64,000 bases of DNA from an uncultured bacterium. GTDB lineage: Bacteria > Desulfobacterota > Desulfovibrionia > Desulfovibrionales > Desulfovibrionaceae. The stretch lies in the NCBI GenBank assembly GCA_905214305.1, contig CAJMLK010000006.1, positions 13,216 to 77,215 on the forward strand, read 5' to 3'. A model generated the notes under the pieces. It was not told where the DNA came from and did no database searches. It saw only the letters and a list, made by a program, of their open reading frames with translations. This document shows positions 17,335 through 27,461 of the stretch, one piece after another; position 1 is the stretch's first letter, and each line of letters opens with the position of its first letter. The position numbers and the translations under genes are program-made.

Positions 17335-20091
17335 ATGCCGTTTGTTACCATTAATGGAACGCAGGCTGCTTTTCAGCCCGGCCAGACCATTCTTGACGTT
17401 GCCGAAAAGCTCGGCATCTTCATTCCTACCCTGTGCTGGCTGCCCCGGACGGGGCACGGCAAGGTCTGCCGCATCTGCTCGGTGGAAGTGCTCGGGCATG
17501 ACCGCCTTCTGGCGGCCTGCTCTTCACCCGCTGAAGACGGCATGGTCATTGAAACCGAATCGCCACGGGTGCTGGCCACGCGCAAGCACATTCTTTCAAT
17601 GCTGGTGGCCGAGGGCCGCCACGACTGCTTCCTGCGCAAACTGCCCGTGGACATGTGGCCGCCCTATCAAAAGGCCGCAGGCGCCATGCCCCATCGCGAG
17701 CATCCCTGCCCTGCCGAGGGCAAATGCCGCCTTCAGGCTCTGGTCATGAAATGCAACGTCCCGGTCAAGGACCTGATTCCCGAGCCGGGCAGTTTTCCTC
17801 TGGATAACGACCACCCGATGATCACGCGCGACTTCAGCCGCTGCGTGCAGTGCGGGCGCTGCGCATCGGTCTGTTCCGCCGTGCAGGTGAACGACGCCAT
17901 TCCGCCCCAGTTCGGTCGCCGGTCTGAAAAAGACGCATGGTGGCCGCTGGTGGACTATGACCGCTGTACCCACTGCGGGGAATGCGTGCAGGCATGCCCC
18001 ACCGGAGCGCTCACAGCCAAAAAATCCTATGGCCTTGCCACACGCGAGGACAAGGTGGACAGCGTGCGCACGACCTGTCCGTACTGCGGCGTGGGCTGCC
18101 AGTTGAACCTTTCTGTCAGGGATGGCCGCATCATCGAGGTCAACGGCGTTGAAAACGCACTGCCCAACAAGGGCAGCCTATGCGTCAAGGGCCGCTTCGG
18201 CTACGATTTCATCTATAGCGAAGACCGGCTCACCGACCCGCTTATCCGTCAGCAGGACGGTTCGTTCAGAACCGCCTCCTGGGATGAAGCCCTGGATCTC
18301 ATTGCAGCCAGATTTTCGGCGGCCATAGAAAAACACGGTCCCGACTCCGTGGCAGGCGTGGCATGTGCCCGCAGCATCAATGAAGACAATTATCAGATGC
18401 AAAAACTCTTTCGCGCGGTGTTCAAGACCAATAATATTGACCACTGCGCGCGTACCTGACACGCCCCCACTGTGGCCGGTCTGGCTGCATCGTTCGGTTC
18501 CGGGGCTATGACCAACAGCTTCGCCCACATGGGCGAGGCCAAAATGATTTTTCTCATCGGTTCCAATATCACGGAGGCGCATCCCGTGGCCGGAACCCTT
18601 GTCAAACAGGCTGTGCGCAAGGGTTGCCGCCTTATTGTGGCCGACCCGCGCCGCACCGGCATCGCCAAGGAGGCGGAAACCCATCTGCAGTTGCGGGTGG
18701 GATCGGACATTGCCCTGCTCAACGCCATCATGCATGTGCTCATCAAGGAAAACCTGCATGACAGGCATTATGTGGCGCGGCACACGCTGGGCTTTGAAGA
18801 ACTGCGCGCCCATGTGGCAAACTGCACGCCCGAAAGTGCGGCTCCCATATGCGGCATTGATGCGGAAACCATCAGGCAGACCGCGCGCGACCTCGCCTCG
18901 GTCAGGCCCGCCATGCTGGCCTATACCCTCGGTATCACGGAGCACACCAGCGGCGTCAACAACGTGCTGGCCTGCGCCGCGCTGCAGATGCTTCTGGGAA
19001 ATGTGGGCAAACCCCTTGGCGGGGTAAACCCTTTGCGCGGGCAGAACAACGTGCAGGGTTCGTGCGATATGGGCGCTCTGCCCGATACCTATCCCGGCTA
19101 CGGCAAAGTAGCAGACCCGGCGGCCAGAGAGCATCTGGAGCGCTTCTGGGGGGTCTCCCTGCCTGCGGAACCGGGCATCATGATGCCCGACATGCTGGAT
19201 GGGCTTAAATCAAAAAAAATCAAGGCAATGTATATTTTTGGCGAAAATCTCGCCAATACGGAACCCGATATCAGCCATGTGGAAAGTTGCCTCGCCGCTG
19301 CCGAATTTCTGGTGGTTCAGGACATTTTTCCCAATGAAACAAGTAGATTCGCGCATGTAATCTTGCCCGCCGCTGCCTGGGGTGAAAAAGACGGCACATT
19401 CACCAACAGCGAACGCCGCGTCAGCCGCGTACGCGCTGCCAGCCCGGCTCCGGGCAACGCCCGTGAAGACTGGCGCATTTTCAAGGAACTGGCGGCACGC
19501 TTTGGCCACAACTGGCAGGCAGACTCCGCCAGGGAACTCTGGGACACCGAAATATCGCCTCTGGCCGAACTGTTTAGCGGCATCCGCTACAGCCGTATCG
19601 AAGGCGACGGGCTGCAATGGCCCTGCACCCATGCGGAGCATCCCGGCAGCCCCGTGCTGCACAAGGACGGCGACTTTGCCCGCGGCAAGGGACTTTTTGT
19701 GCCTGTAAGCTGGACCCCGGCCGCCGAAGTGGCCGATGAAGAGTACCCCTTTGTGCTCAGTTCCGGCAGGCGCCTCTACCACTATCACACGCGCACGCAA
19801 ACAGGGCGCAGCAAAGGACTGAACAGCCTTATGGGGCACGATACGGCAGACATTTCCACTGCCGACGCAGCCCGCCTTGGCATTGCCGACGGGGACAACA
19901 TCCGCGTGTCTTCACGCCGTGGCTCGGTGACCGTGCAGGCCAAGGTTACCGATGACATGCCGCGTGGCATGGTATGGATGGCCTTTCATTTTCGTGAAAG
20001 CAATGCCAACTGGCTTACCAATACCGCCATGGACCCCATCACCAAAACAGCGGAATACAAAGCCTGCGCTGTTAAAATAGAAAAAATCTGA
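17335..20091 (+). CDS. fdhA: Selenocysteine-containing formate dehydrogenase catalytic subunit (NuoG-like N-terminus)
   Basis: 918 residues when the UGA at 18457-18459 is read as selenocysteine (residue 375). The frame continues without a break on both sides, and the context CART-U-HAPTVAGL is the family active site. The enzyme should oxidise formate, or reduce CO2, at a Mo- or W-bis-pterin centre. The N-terminal 2Fe-2S domain is MPFVTINGTQAAFQPGQTIL with CRICSVEV. A His/Cys cluster region follows, then two 4Fe-4S motifs (CVQCGRCASVC, CTHCGECVQACPTGA) and the molybdopterin 4Fe-4S motif TCPYCGVGCQ. There is no Tat signal, so it is cytoplasmic. It pairs with the flavin subunit 266 bp upstream. 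A start at 17335 is supported by GGGAG before the ATG. Automatic annotation may split it into two ORFs. Confidence 0.93.
18457..18490 (+). promoter_or_regulatory. Selenocysteine UGA and bacterial SECIS hairpin
   Basis: The in-frame TGA is followed after exactly 18 bases by GGTCT (18478-18482). This loop sequence closes a stem TGGCC/GGCTG (18473-18477/18483-18487). Spacing and loop equal those known for E. coli fdhF, where SelB binds the GGUCU loop. The genome must therefore carry selA, selB, selC and selD elsewhere. Confidence 0.88.
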
Positions 20092-20103
20092 CGCCCTGCA
20101 ACG

Positions 20104-20139
20104 GCCTCCGGCGCGGTGTTGAACCGCCGCACCGGAGGC
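20104..20139 (+). terminator. Hairpin after fdhA
   Basis: GCCTCCGG (20104-20111) pairs with CCGGAGGC (20132-20139), and GCGG/CCGC extends the stem inward. It starts 12 bases after the stop. No T-run follows, so termination is inferred. Confidence 0.5.
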
Positions 20140-20307
20140 GTGGGGCTTTGGCAAAAAAATTCCCGCTCCAGTGCTTTCTTCCAAACGGATATCTGTTTAC
20201 GCTGATTCCCGGAACTGCCGCCAATCCGGCATGACTCCGGCGACAATCCGGCCAGAACCACCGACATTCCTCAGGTCTTTTTACGACGTTTTTTCATGCG
20301 GCATTTT

Positions 20308-20336
20308 TTGCTGGTGATTTCTATTAACAATAGATA
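20308..20336 (+). promoter_or_regulatory. Candidate promoter of the lactate-type dehydrogenase gene
   Basis: TTGCTG (20308-20313), a 17-bp spacer and TAGATA (20331-20336) lie 60 bp before the start codon. This is a match by eye to sigma-70 boxes only. Confidence 0.35.
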
Positions 20337-20395
20337 GCCTGTATAACGAATATCTGAAACTCATCGCAGGCATGTCCTGCCCTGGAGGATCCCTA

Positions 20396-23212
20396 ATGCT
20401 GACAGCACCCTATAGAGAATTCTATGACGCCATTCAGGAATTCATTCCCAAAAACCGCATATACACCGACCCGCTGCGTCTTCTTGCCTATGGCACGGAC
20501 GCGAGCGTTTACCGCCTTACGCCCAAGCTCGTGGTGGACGTTCTGGATGAAGCAGAGGTCATACAGCTTATGGGCGTGGCCGACCGCCTCAATGTGGCCG
20601 TGACCTTCCGAGCGGCTGGAACCAGCCTTTCCGGTCAGGCAGTGACGGATTCTGTGCTGGTGCGCATCGGCCAGGGCTGGAAAAACTGGCGGGTGAGCGA
20701 AGGGGCAGAAAAAATCACCCTTCAGCCCGGCATTATCGGTTCCGGGGCCAACAAGATTCTTGCCGAATTCGGCAAAAAAATCGGGCCTGACCCGGCCTCT
20801 ATCGACAGCTGCTTTATCGGCGGCATCTTTGCCAACAATGCCAGCGGCATGTGCTGCGGCACTGCCGACAACTCCTACAAGACCGTGCTTTCTACCCGCA
20901 TGGTCATGTCGGACGGAACCCTGCTGGACACCGCCGATGCCAAAAGCCGCGCGTCTTTTGCCAGAACCCACGGCCACATCCTTGACGGCCTGAGCGGCCT
21001 GCGCGGGCGCATCATGGCCGACAAGGCTCTGGCTGACCGCATACGCCGCAAATTCAAGATCAAAAACACCACTGGCTACAGCATCAACGCTCTGGTGGAC
21101 TACGAAGACCCCTACGAAATCCTGCAGCACCTTATGGTCGGCTCCGAAGGCACGCTGGGCTTTATCGCTGAAGTGACCTATCGCACGGTGGAAGAAGCCC
21201 CCTTCAAGGCATCAGCCCTCATGCTGCTGCCCACGGTCAAAGACGCCTGTGACCTGGCCTCGGCAGTGGCAACCCTGCCCGTGTCTTCGGCCGAACTGAT
21301 GGACAGGGCGTCCCTGCGCTCGGTGGAAGGCACGCCCGGCCTGCCGGAAGGGCTGGACACGCTGGACGACAAGGTCTGTTCCCTGCTTGTGGAAACGCGC
21401 GCTTCCACGCAGGAAGAGCTGGATAAGAATATCGCCGCCATCAACAAGGCCTTCAAGGACGTCAAGTTTGTGCGGCCCCACGAGTTCACCGACAAACCCG
21501 AGGAATACGGCAAGCTCTGGCTCGTGCGCAAGGGCATTCTTGCTTCGGTGGGCGGCATGCGCCCTGTGGGCACATCCATTGTCATCGAAGACGTGGCCTT
21601 TCCCCTTGAGCGACTGGGCGAAGCCGCCACAGACCTGCAGGCTCTCTTTATCCGCCACGGGTACACCGTGGCCCCGCTCTTCGGCCACGCCCGCGACGGC
21701 AACCTGCACTTCGTGTTCTGGCAGGACTTTGGCGCACCCGCAGAAGTGGCGCGCTACGCGGCCTTTATGGACGACTTCTGCAAGCTTATCACTGAAAAAT
21801 ACGACGGCTCCCTCAAGGCAGAGCACGGCACTGGCCGCAACGTGGCCCCCTTTGTGGAAATGGAATGGGGCGCGGCCGCGTATTCCATCATGAAGTCCAT
21901 CAAGGAACTGCTCGACCCCAAGAGCATTCTCAATCCCGGCGTGCTCATGAACGATGATCCGCAGGGGCACATCAAGCACCTCAAGCCCCTGCATCCGGCC
22001 GATGAACTGGTGGACAAATGCATGGAATGCGGCTTCTGCGAATCCGTATGCCCGTCCCGCGATCTTACGCTCACACCACGCCAGCGTATCACGGCCTATC
22101 GCGAGATATGCCGCCTGCGTGAAACCGCCCCGGACAGCAAAGAGCTTAAAAAGCTTGAAAAGCAGTACGAATACATGGGCAACGCCACCTGCGCCACCGA
22201 CAGCCTGTGCCGCCCCCGCTGCCCCGCAGGCGTGGATACGGGTGTCTTCATCAAGAGCCTGCGCAAGAGAGAAGCAGGCACGCTCAGCCGCAAAATGGCG
22301 GGCAGCATTGCCGACCACTTTGCCGGAACCTGCCGGAGCATGTCTCTGGCGCTCAACGGCGTTGACAGGCTGCACCGCGCCCTCGGCACGACCTTTATGG
22401 AAAACGGCTCAAAGCTGCTGCGCTGCCTCACCTTTAACAAGGCCCCCATGTGGAACAGGGACATGCCCAAAGGCGGCAACAAGGTGCGCATACCCCAGAC
22501 CCACAGCGCCAACCCCAGACGGGTTGTCTATTTCCCCAGTTGCATCGCGCGCAACATGGGTCCGGGTCAGGAGCATACCGACCGCCGCACGGAGCCTGAA
22601 GCCGTTATCAGCGTGCTGCTCAAGGGCGGCTATGATGTCATCCTGCCCAAGGACCTCGACAAGCTCTGTTGCGGCATGGCCTTTGCCAGCAAAGGACTTG
22701 CCGATGCGGCGCACAAAAAGGAAAAAGAGCTGGAAGCAGCCCTTAGAGAAGCCAGCAATAACGGCCAGTTCCCCATACTCTGCGAAACCAGCCCCTGCCT
22801 GCTGCACATGAAGCAGACCCTTGATCCGGCCCTTACGCTGATGGAACCCATCGAGTTCATTCTTGAAAAAATGGAAGACTGCCTCAAGTTCACCAGGCTG
22901 CCCAAAACCGTGGCCCTGCACGCCACCTGCTCGGTGCGCAAGATGGGCCTTGAAGGCAAGCTGGAAAAACTGGCAAAAATGTGCGCCGAAAACGTCATCG
23001 TGCCAGACGGCATCAACTGCTGCGGATGGGCGGGCGACAGAGGCTTTACCCATCCCGAACTTAACGAGGCCGCCCTCAAGAGCCTGCGCATGCAGGTAAG
23101 CACCTGCGATGTGGGCTATTCTTCCAGCCGCACCTGCCAGATAGGGCTTTCGCTGCACAGCGGCATTCCCTACTATTCCATTGTGTTTCTGGTGGACGAG
23201 GCCAGCGTCTAG
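20396..23212 (+). CDS. FAD-linked oxidase / Fe-S fusion protein, probable D-lactate dehydrogenase
   Basis: 938 residues. The N-terminal half is a GlcD/Dld-type FAD_binding_4 domain (VTFRAAGTSLSGQAVTDSVLV; GGIFANNASGMCCGT; GSEGTLGFIAEVTYRT) followed by the FAD-oxidase C domain (LFGHARDGNLHFVF; GSLKAEHGTGRNVAPF). The C-terminal half has ferredoxin-like CMECGFCESVCPSRDL, a second Cys cluster (CRPRCPAGVDTG) and two CCG-type domains (CCGMAF; CCGWAGDRGF). It should oxidise a 2-hydroxyacid such as D-lactate at the inner face of the membrane and pass electrons to quinone or carriers. Lactate is a main growth substrate in this group. GGAGG precedes ATG 20396; the ATG at 20372 lacks one. The exact substrate is inferred. 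Confidence 0.85.
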   Translation: MLTAPYREFYDAIQEFIPKNRIYTDPLRLLAYGTDASVYRLTPKLVVDVLDEAEVIQLMGVADRLNVAVTFRAAGTSLSGQAVTDSVLVRIGQGWKNWRVSEGAEKITLQPGIIGSGANKILAEFGKKIGPDPASIDSCFIGGIFANNASGMCCGTADNSYKTVLSTRMVMSDGTLLDTADAKSRASFARTHGHILDGLSGLRGRIMADKALADRIRRKFKIKNTTGYSINALVDYEDPYEILQHLMVGSEGTLGFIAEVTYRTVEEAPFKASALMLLPTVKDACDLASAVATLPVSSAELMDRASLRSVEGTPGLPEGLDTLDDKVCSLLVETRASTQEELDKNIAAINKAFKDVKFVRPHEFTDKPEEYGKLWLVRKGILASVGGMRPVGTSIVIEDVAFPLERLGEAATDLQALFIRHGYTVAPLFGHARDGNLHFVFWQDFGAPAEVARYAAFMDDFCKLITEKYDGSLKAEHGTGRNVAPFVEMEWGAAAYSIMKSIKELLDPKSILNPGVLMNDDPQGHIKHLKPLHPADELVDKCMECGFCESVCPSRDLTLTPRQRITAYREICRLRETAPDSKELKKLEKQYEYMGNATCATDSLCRPRCPAGVDTGVFIKSLRKREAGTLSRKMAGSIADHFAGTCRSMSLALNGVDRLHRALGTTFMENGSKLLRCLTFNKAPMWNRDMPKGGNKVRIPQTHSANPRRVVYFPSCIARNMGPGQEHTDRRTEPEAVISVLLKGGYDVILPKDLDKLCCGMAFASKGLADAAHKKEKELEAALREASNNGQFPILCETSPCLLHMKQTLDPALTLMEPIEFILEKMEDCLKFTRLPKTVALHATCSVRKMGLEGKLEKLAKMCAENVIVPDGINCCGWAGDRGFTHPELNEAALKSLRMQVSTCDVGYSSSRTCQIGLSLHSGIPYYSIVFLVDEASV

Positions 23213-24048
23213 GCCGCCGGATCAGGGAGCGCATGTTCAACGCGTTACGCCGCGCAACAGTGCAAACAGCATGGGCAGCACGCGCCCGCGCCCGGAACGG
23301 ACAACGGGCCGGGCACAGTCGCGGGGGCATGGCATGATGCCGCGCTGAAACCTTTGAACAAACAGAGCGGATCCCACCACGGGTCCGCCTGACGCCGCCC
23401 TGCGTGTGCCGTGTGATGCGGCTCACGCAGGGCGCTTCCATTGTGCCGGCAACTGTTGCGTAGCGCTTCCGTCACGTCGGGACCGCACGCAGCCTTGCGT
23501 AAGGCTAACACAGTACAGACAGCGTGTTACGCCCCTGGGCGCGCACTGACAAAAGTTGCCGCCGCCTGCGATTCCGCATCGGATCGCGCCCATGCTTTGG
23601 CACGAGCAAAGGCGTTGCCGTCGGCAGCGGCCAGTCAACCGCATATCCCGGCGCCGTGCCCCTCACCGTGCAGGCTTTACTTTCAGCGCCAATAACGTAT
23701 GATAATAAATTCATAACAGAAGTGAAAAGCCTGATGCGCAAGGAGAACCCGTGCTCCAGCGCAGGCCAGCGAAGGCCAGAAAAGGATGATGAGGAAAGCC
23801 ACGCAAACGGCTTTTTCTAGCTATTTAAAAATATTGTTATTTCAGATAGTTAGAAGAAAAATTAAAAAAATTCCGCATTCGCCCCTTTTCAACCCGCCGG
23901 TATGTCTTATCTCTATGCCGGTGCGGGGCCGGACGAAACGAGCGTTCGCTACGGCCAGTACGCGCAATATTTTCGGCGCAGACGCCGAGCTGCGTCCGTT
24001 GCCGTGTCCCACGGGACAATAATAACATTTCCGGGAGGATCTGACGTC
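23213..24048. other. Long gene-free region upstream of groESL
   Basis: 836 bp without a supported CDS; ORFs here are short and biased like shadows. The first 450 bp are GC-rich, and from about 23690 the sequence becomes AT-rich. A candidate sigma-70 promoter lies at 23676-23703. No CIRCE (TTAGCACTC-N9-GAGTGCTAA) and no convincing heat-shock sigma-32 site were found. The words CAGACAGCGTGT near 23516 recall the large dispersed repeat, but the surroundings do not match. Confidence 0.5.
23676..23703 (+). promoter_or_regulatory. Candidate promoter for groESL
   Basis: TTTACT (23676-23681), 16-bp spacer and TATGAT (23698-23703), followed by an AT-rich stretch. It would give a leader of roughly 340 bases before groES. 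Weak evidence. Confidence 0.3.
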
Positions 24049-24336
24049 ATGAAGCTGAAACCCCTTAACGACCGTGTTCTGGTCAAACGCCTTGAAACCG
24101 AAGAAAAGACCGCTGGCGGCCTGTACATCCCTGATACGGCTAAAGAAAAGCCTTCCAAGGGTCAGGTTGTAGCTGTGGGTCCCGGCAAGGTAGGGGATAA
24201 TGGCGAGCGCACTGTTCTGGCTGTGAAGGCCGGCGACGAAGTGCTGTTCAACAAGTATGCCGGAACCGAGGTCAAGCTCGACGGCGTTGACCATCTGGTC
24301 ATGCGCGAAGAAGACATTCTCGCCATCATCGACTAG
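24049..24336 (+). CDS. groES: Co-chaperonin GroES
   Basis: 95 residues, the standard length. It is the heptameric lid of the GroEL folding chamber. It begins MKLKPLNDRVLVKRLE, has the mobile loop EEKTAGGLYIPDTAKEKP at residues 17-34, then GQVVAVGPGK and the closing segment LVMREEDILAIID. GGGAGG lies upstream of ATG 24049; the frame is open further but without homology. It is co-transcribed with groEL, 41 bp downstream. Confidence 0.97.
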   Translation: MKLKPLNDRVLVKRLETEEKTAGGLYIPDTAKEKPSKGQVVAVGPGKVGDNGERTVLAVKAGDEVLFNKYAGTEVKLDGVDHLVMREEDILAIID

Positions 24337-24377
24337 CTCCCACCTTTGCCGAATTACCACTAGGAGGAAATGTCCCA

Positions 24378-26027
24378 ATGTCTGCTAAAGAAATCTTTTT
24401 TGACGTTAAAGCCCGCGAAAAACTTTCCCGCGGTGTTGACAAGCTTGCCAATGCCGTCAAGGTCACCCTTGGCCCCAAAGGCCGCAACGTAGCTATTGAA
24501 AAATCCTTCGGCGCTCCCGTCATCACCAAGGACGGCGTCACTGTCGCCAAGGAAATCGAACTGTCCGACAAGTTCGAAAACATGGGCGCTCAGCTCGTCA
24601 AAGAAGTGGCCTCCAAAACTTCTGATGCCGCTGGCGACGGTACCACCACCGCCACCATTCTGGCTCAGGCCATTTACCGCGAAGGCGTCAAGCTTGTGGC
24701 TGCCGGCCGCAATCCCATGGCTATCAAGCGCGGTATCGACAAGGCTGTTGAAGGCCTGATCGCCGAGCTGGCCAACCTTGCCAAGCCCACCCGCGACCAG
24801 AAGGAAATTGCCCAGATCGGCACCATTTCCGCCAACTCCGACACCACCATCGGCAACATCATTGCCGAAGCCATGGCTAAAGTGGGCAAGGAAGGCGTCA
24901 TCACCGTTGAAGAAGCCAAGGGCCTCGAAACCACCATGGACGTGGTGGAAGGCATGCGCTTTGACCGCGGCTACCTGTCGCCCTACTTCGTGACCAATCC
25001 CGAAAAGATGGTCTGCGAAATGGACAACCCCTACATCCTGTGCACGGAAAAGAAGATCTCCAGCATGAAAGACATGCTGCCCGTGCTTGAGCAGGTTGCC
25101 AAGGTGAACCGTCCGCTCATGATCATTGCTGAAGACGTGGAAGGCGAAGCTCTGGCGACCCTCGTGGTCAACAAGCTGCGTGGCGCCCTGCAGGTCGTGG
25201 CCGTCAAGGCCCCCGGCTTCGGCGACCGCCGCAAGGCCATGCTGCAGGACATCGCTGTGCTCACCGGCGGCCAGGTGGCTTCCGACGACACCGGTTCCAA
25301 GCTTGAAAACATGACCCTGGCCGAACTCGGTACCGCCAAACGTATCGTGATCGACAAGGAAAACACCACGGTTGTGGACGGCGCCGGCAAGAGCGAAGAC
25401 ATCAAGGCCCGCGTGAAGCAGATCCGCGCCCAGATCGAAGACAGCACCTCTGACTATGACCGCGAAAAGCTGCAGGAACGCCTTGCCAAGCTGGTGGGCG
25501 GCGTGGCCGTGGTGCATGTGGGCGCTGCCACCGAAGTGGAAATGAAGGAAAAGAAAGACCGCGTTGAAGACGCCCTCAATGCCACCCGCGCTGCCGTGGA
25601 AGAAGGCATTGTGCCTGGCGGCGGTACCGCTCTTATCCGTGTTGCCAAGGTGCTTTGCGACATCAAGCCCGCTGACGACGACGAACTGGCCGGTGTGAAC
25701 ATCATCCGCCGCGCCATTGAAGAGCCCCTGCGCCAGATCGCCCTCAATGCCGGTTTTGAAGGCTCCATTGTGGTCGAAAAAGTGCGCGACGGCAAAGACG
25801 GCTTCGGCTTCAACGCCGCCACCGGCGAATACGAAGACCTGATCAAGGCTGGCGTGATCGACCCCAAAAAGGTGACCCGCACTGCCCTGCAGAACGCCGC
25901 TTCCGTGGCTTCCCTGCTGCTGACCACCGAATGCGCCATTGCCGACAAGCCCGAACCCAAGAAAGAAGCCGCCATGCCTGACATGGGCGGTATGGGTGGC
26001 ATGGGCGGCATGGGCGGCATGTACTAA
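24378..26027 (+). CDS. groEL: Chaperonin GroEL
   Basis: 549 residues, full length. It is the 14-mer ATP-driven folding chamber. Signatures are VTLGPKGRNVAIEKSFGAP, the ATP loop AGDGTTTATILAQAI, VEEGIVPGGGTALIRV, and the C-terminal Gly-Met tail (GGMGGMGGMGGMY). AGGAGG precedes the ATG. A clear intrinsic terminator follows at 26070-26096. The codon bias is strongly of the highly expressed type (C/G-ending codons). Confidence 0.98.
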   Translation: MSAKEIFFDVKAREKLSRGVDKLANAVKVTLGPKGRNVAIEKSFGAPVITKDGVTVAKEIELSDKFENMGAQLVKEVASKTSDAAGDGTTTATILAQAIYREGVKLVAAGRNPMAIKRGIDKAVEGLIAELANLAKPTRDQKEIAQIGTISANSDTTIGNIIAEAMAKVGKEGVITVEEAKGLETTMDVVEGMRFDRGYLSPYFVTNPEKMVCEMDNPYILCTEKKISSMKDMLPVLEQVAKVNRPLMIIAEDVEGEALATLVVNKLRGALQVVAVKAPGFGDRRKAMLQDIAVLTGGQVASDDTGSKLENMTLAELGTAKRIVIDKENTTVVDGAGKSEDIKARVKQIRAQIEDSTSDYDREKLQERLAKLVGGVAVVHVGAATEVEMKEKKDRVEDALNATRAAVEEGIVPGGGTALIRVAKVLCDIKPADDDELAGVNIIRRAIEEPLRQIALNAGFEGSIVVEKVRDGKDGFGFNAATGEYEDLIKAGVIDPKKVTRTALQNAASVASLLLTTECAIADKPEPKKEAAMPDMGGMGGMGGMGGMY

Positions 26028-26069
26028 GCCGGTTCCCGCAGCTCAAAGTCCAAAAGTCTCTATCATCAA

Positions 26070-26096
26070 GGCCCCCGCGCAAGCGGGGGCCTTTTT
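26070..26096 (+). terminator. Intrinsic terminator of groESL
   Basis: GGCCCCCGC-GCAA-GCGGGGGCC followed by TTTTT, 42 bases after the groEL stop. A textbook rho-independent terminator. The next gene begins 18 bases later. Confidence 0.93.
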
Positions 26097-26113
26097 CGCA
26101 ACAGGAGCATGCC

Positions 26114-27370
26114 ATGATACGCTATGGCTTTGCCTGCAAAACCATCGGCTTGCCCGGTGCAGCACAAAGCAGCCTTACCCTGTCACGCGCAGACCGGGAC
26201 AATCTGCTGGCTGTCAGCCGAAACAACCTGAACTCGCTGGAAACCATGCTGCGCTACTGCTGCCAGCAATCCATCGCGCTCATGCGCATCAGCTCCGATA
26301 TTATTCCGCTGGCTTCGCACGAGGCCGTGCAGTTTGACTGGCAGGCCGAGCTGCGCCCCGAGCTTGAAACACTGGCCGCTCTTGCGCGTGAGAGCGGCGT
26401 GCGCCTTTCAATGCATCCCGGGCAGTACACGGTGCTCAATTCTCCCCGACAGGATGTGGTACACAAGGCAGTGGCCGATCTGGCCTACCATGCCGCGTTT
26501 CTGGATGCCCTGCATGCCGGGCCGGAGAGTCGCATAATTCTGCACCTTGGCGGCGGCTATGGCGACAGGCAGGCCGCGCTGCAGAGGCTGCGCCACAATC
26601 TGGCCGCCCTGCCCCCGTCTATCCTGCAACGTCTGGCTCTGGAAAACGACGAGCGCATCTATACCATTGAAGATGTTCTGGCAGTCTGCGGCGACTTTGA
26701 CCTGCCCGCCATTTTTGACATTTTTCATCATGAGCTGAATCCCCCAGCGCACGGTCACATGCTGCACTGGCTTGACCGCGCGGCTGCGACCTGGAACAGC
26801 CGCAGCGGGCGCCAGAAAATTCACTATTCGCAACAACTGGCAGGCGGCAAAGCCGGCATGCACTCCCAGACCATTGCCATGCACCCGTTCATGCAGGTGC
26901 ACGAGCAGCTTGGAGGGCGAGAACTGGACGTCATGCTGGAGGTCAAGGATAAAAATCTCTCTGCAATCAAATGCTCCAACCTGACCCGGCAGGGCCTGCC
27001 GCGCACCAGACTCACCGAGGAATGGGCGCGCTACAAATACCTTGTGCTTGAGCGCAGCCCCAACGCATACACGGCCATTCGCCACCTGCTCAAAGACGAA
27101 AACCCCGCAGCAGATGCGTTTTACAGCCTGATTGAAGAGGCGCTTGGCTACGCCCCTGAACCGGGCAAAGCCAGAAATGCCGCCGAACATGTCTGGGGCC
27201 ATGTGAACACTGGCGCTTCGGCCAGCGATACCGCCCGCATGCTTAAAGACCTTGAACTTCTTGGCAGCGACCTTGCGCCGCTGCCCCGCATCAAACGGAA
27301 ACTGCTGGCGCTGGCAGCGGGCAGCAACGAACAGTACCTGCTGCACAGCCTCTATCTTTATATGGGTTAG
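26114..27370 (+). CDS. uvsE: UV damage endonuclease UvsE/UvdE
   Basis: 418 residues. It is a TIM-barrel nuclease that nicks DNA 5-prime of UV photoproducts and starts an alternative excision repair. The N-terminus reads IRYGFACKTIGL, followed by NLNSLETMLRYC and MRISSDIIPLASH. Further family blocks are RLSMHPGQYTVLNS, RIILHLGGGYGD, LALENDERIYTIEDVL, PAIFDIFHHELN and a metal-binding HYSQQ/GGKAGMHSQTI region. The His, Asp and Glu metal ligands look retained. It is longer than many UvdE proteins (about 300), with a C-terminal extension of about 100 residues of unknown role. An RBS (CAGGAG) precedes the ATG. It is separated from groEL by a terminator, so it needs its own promoter or read-through. 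Confidence 0.9.
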   Translation: MIRYGFACKTIGLPGAAQSSLTLSRADRDNLLAVSRNNLNSLETMLRYCCQQSIALMRISSDIIPLASHEAVQFDWQAELRPELETLAALARESGVRLSMHPGQYTVLNSPRQDVVHKAVADLAYHAAFLDALHAGPESRIILHLGGGYGDRQAALQRLRHNLAALPPSILQRLALENDERIYTIEDVLAVCGDFDLPAIFDIFHHELNPPAHGHMLHWLDRAAATWNSRSGRQKIHYSQQLAGGKAGMHSQTIAMHPFMQVHEQLGGRELDVMLEVKDKNLSAIKCSNLTRQGLPRTRLTEEWARYKYLVLERSPNAYTAIRHLLKDENPAADAFYSLIEEALGYAPEPGKARNAAEHVWGHVNTGASASDTARMLKDLELLGSDLAPLPRIKRKLLALAAGSNEQYLLHSLYLYMG

Positions 27371-27461
27371 CTCTCGCGATGCAGTCCTGGTGTCGCCAAT
27401 ACCCGCATTTCATGCCCTTTTGTGGCCACCGGCAACGCACACCAGCCCAACGGCACAGCCA

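Larger units (their letters stand above)
20092..20395. other. Intergenic region between fdhA and the lactate-type dehydrogenase
   Basis: It holds a strong hairpin at 20104-20139 (GCCTCCGG pairing with CCGGAGGC, plus inner pairs) that probably ends the fdh transcript, then a candidate promoter at 20308-20336. No gene was seen. Confidence 0.5.

Noticed and set aside
18460..20091. A separate formate dehydrogenase gene starting after the TGA
   Set aside because: The frame is continuous across the TGA, the context matches the Sec active site, and a SECIS hairpin follows. The two halves are one selenoprotein.
23400..23690. A third copy of the large dispersed repeat upstream of groESL
   Set aside because: Only isolated words such as CAGACAGCGTGT agree; the order and spacing of the other conserved words are absent.
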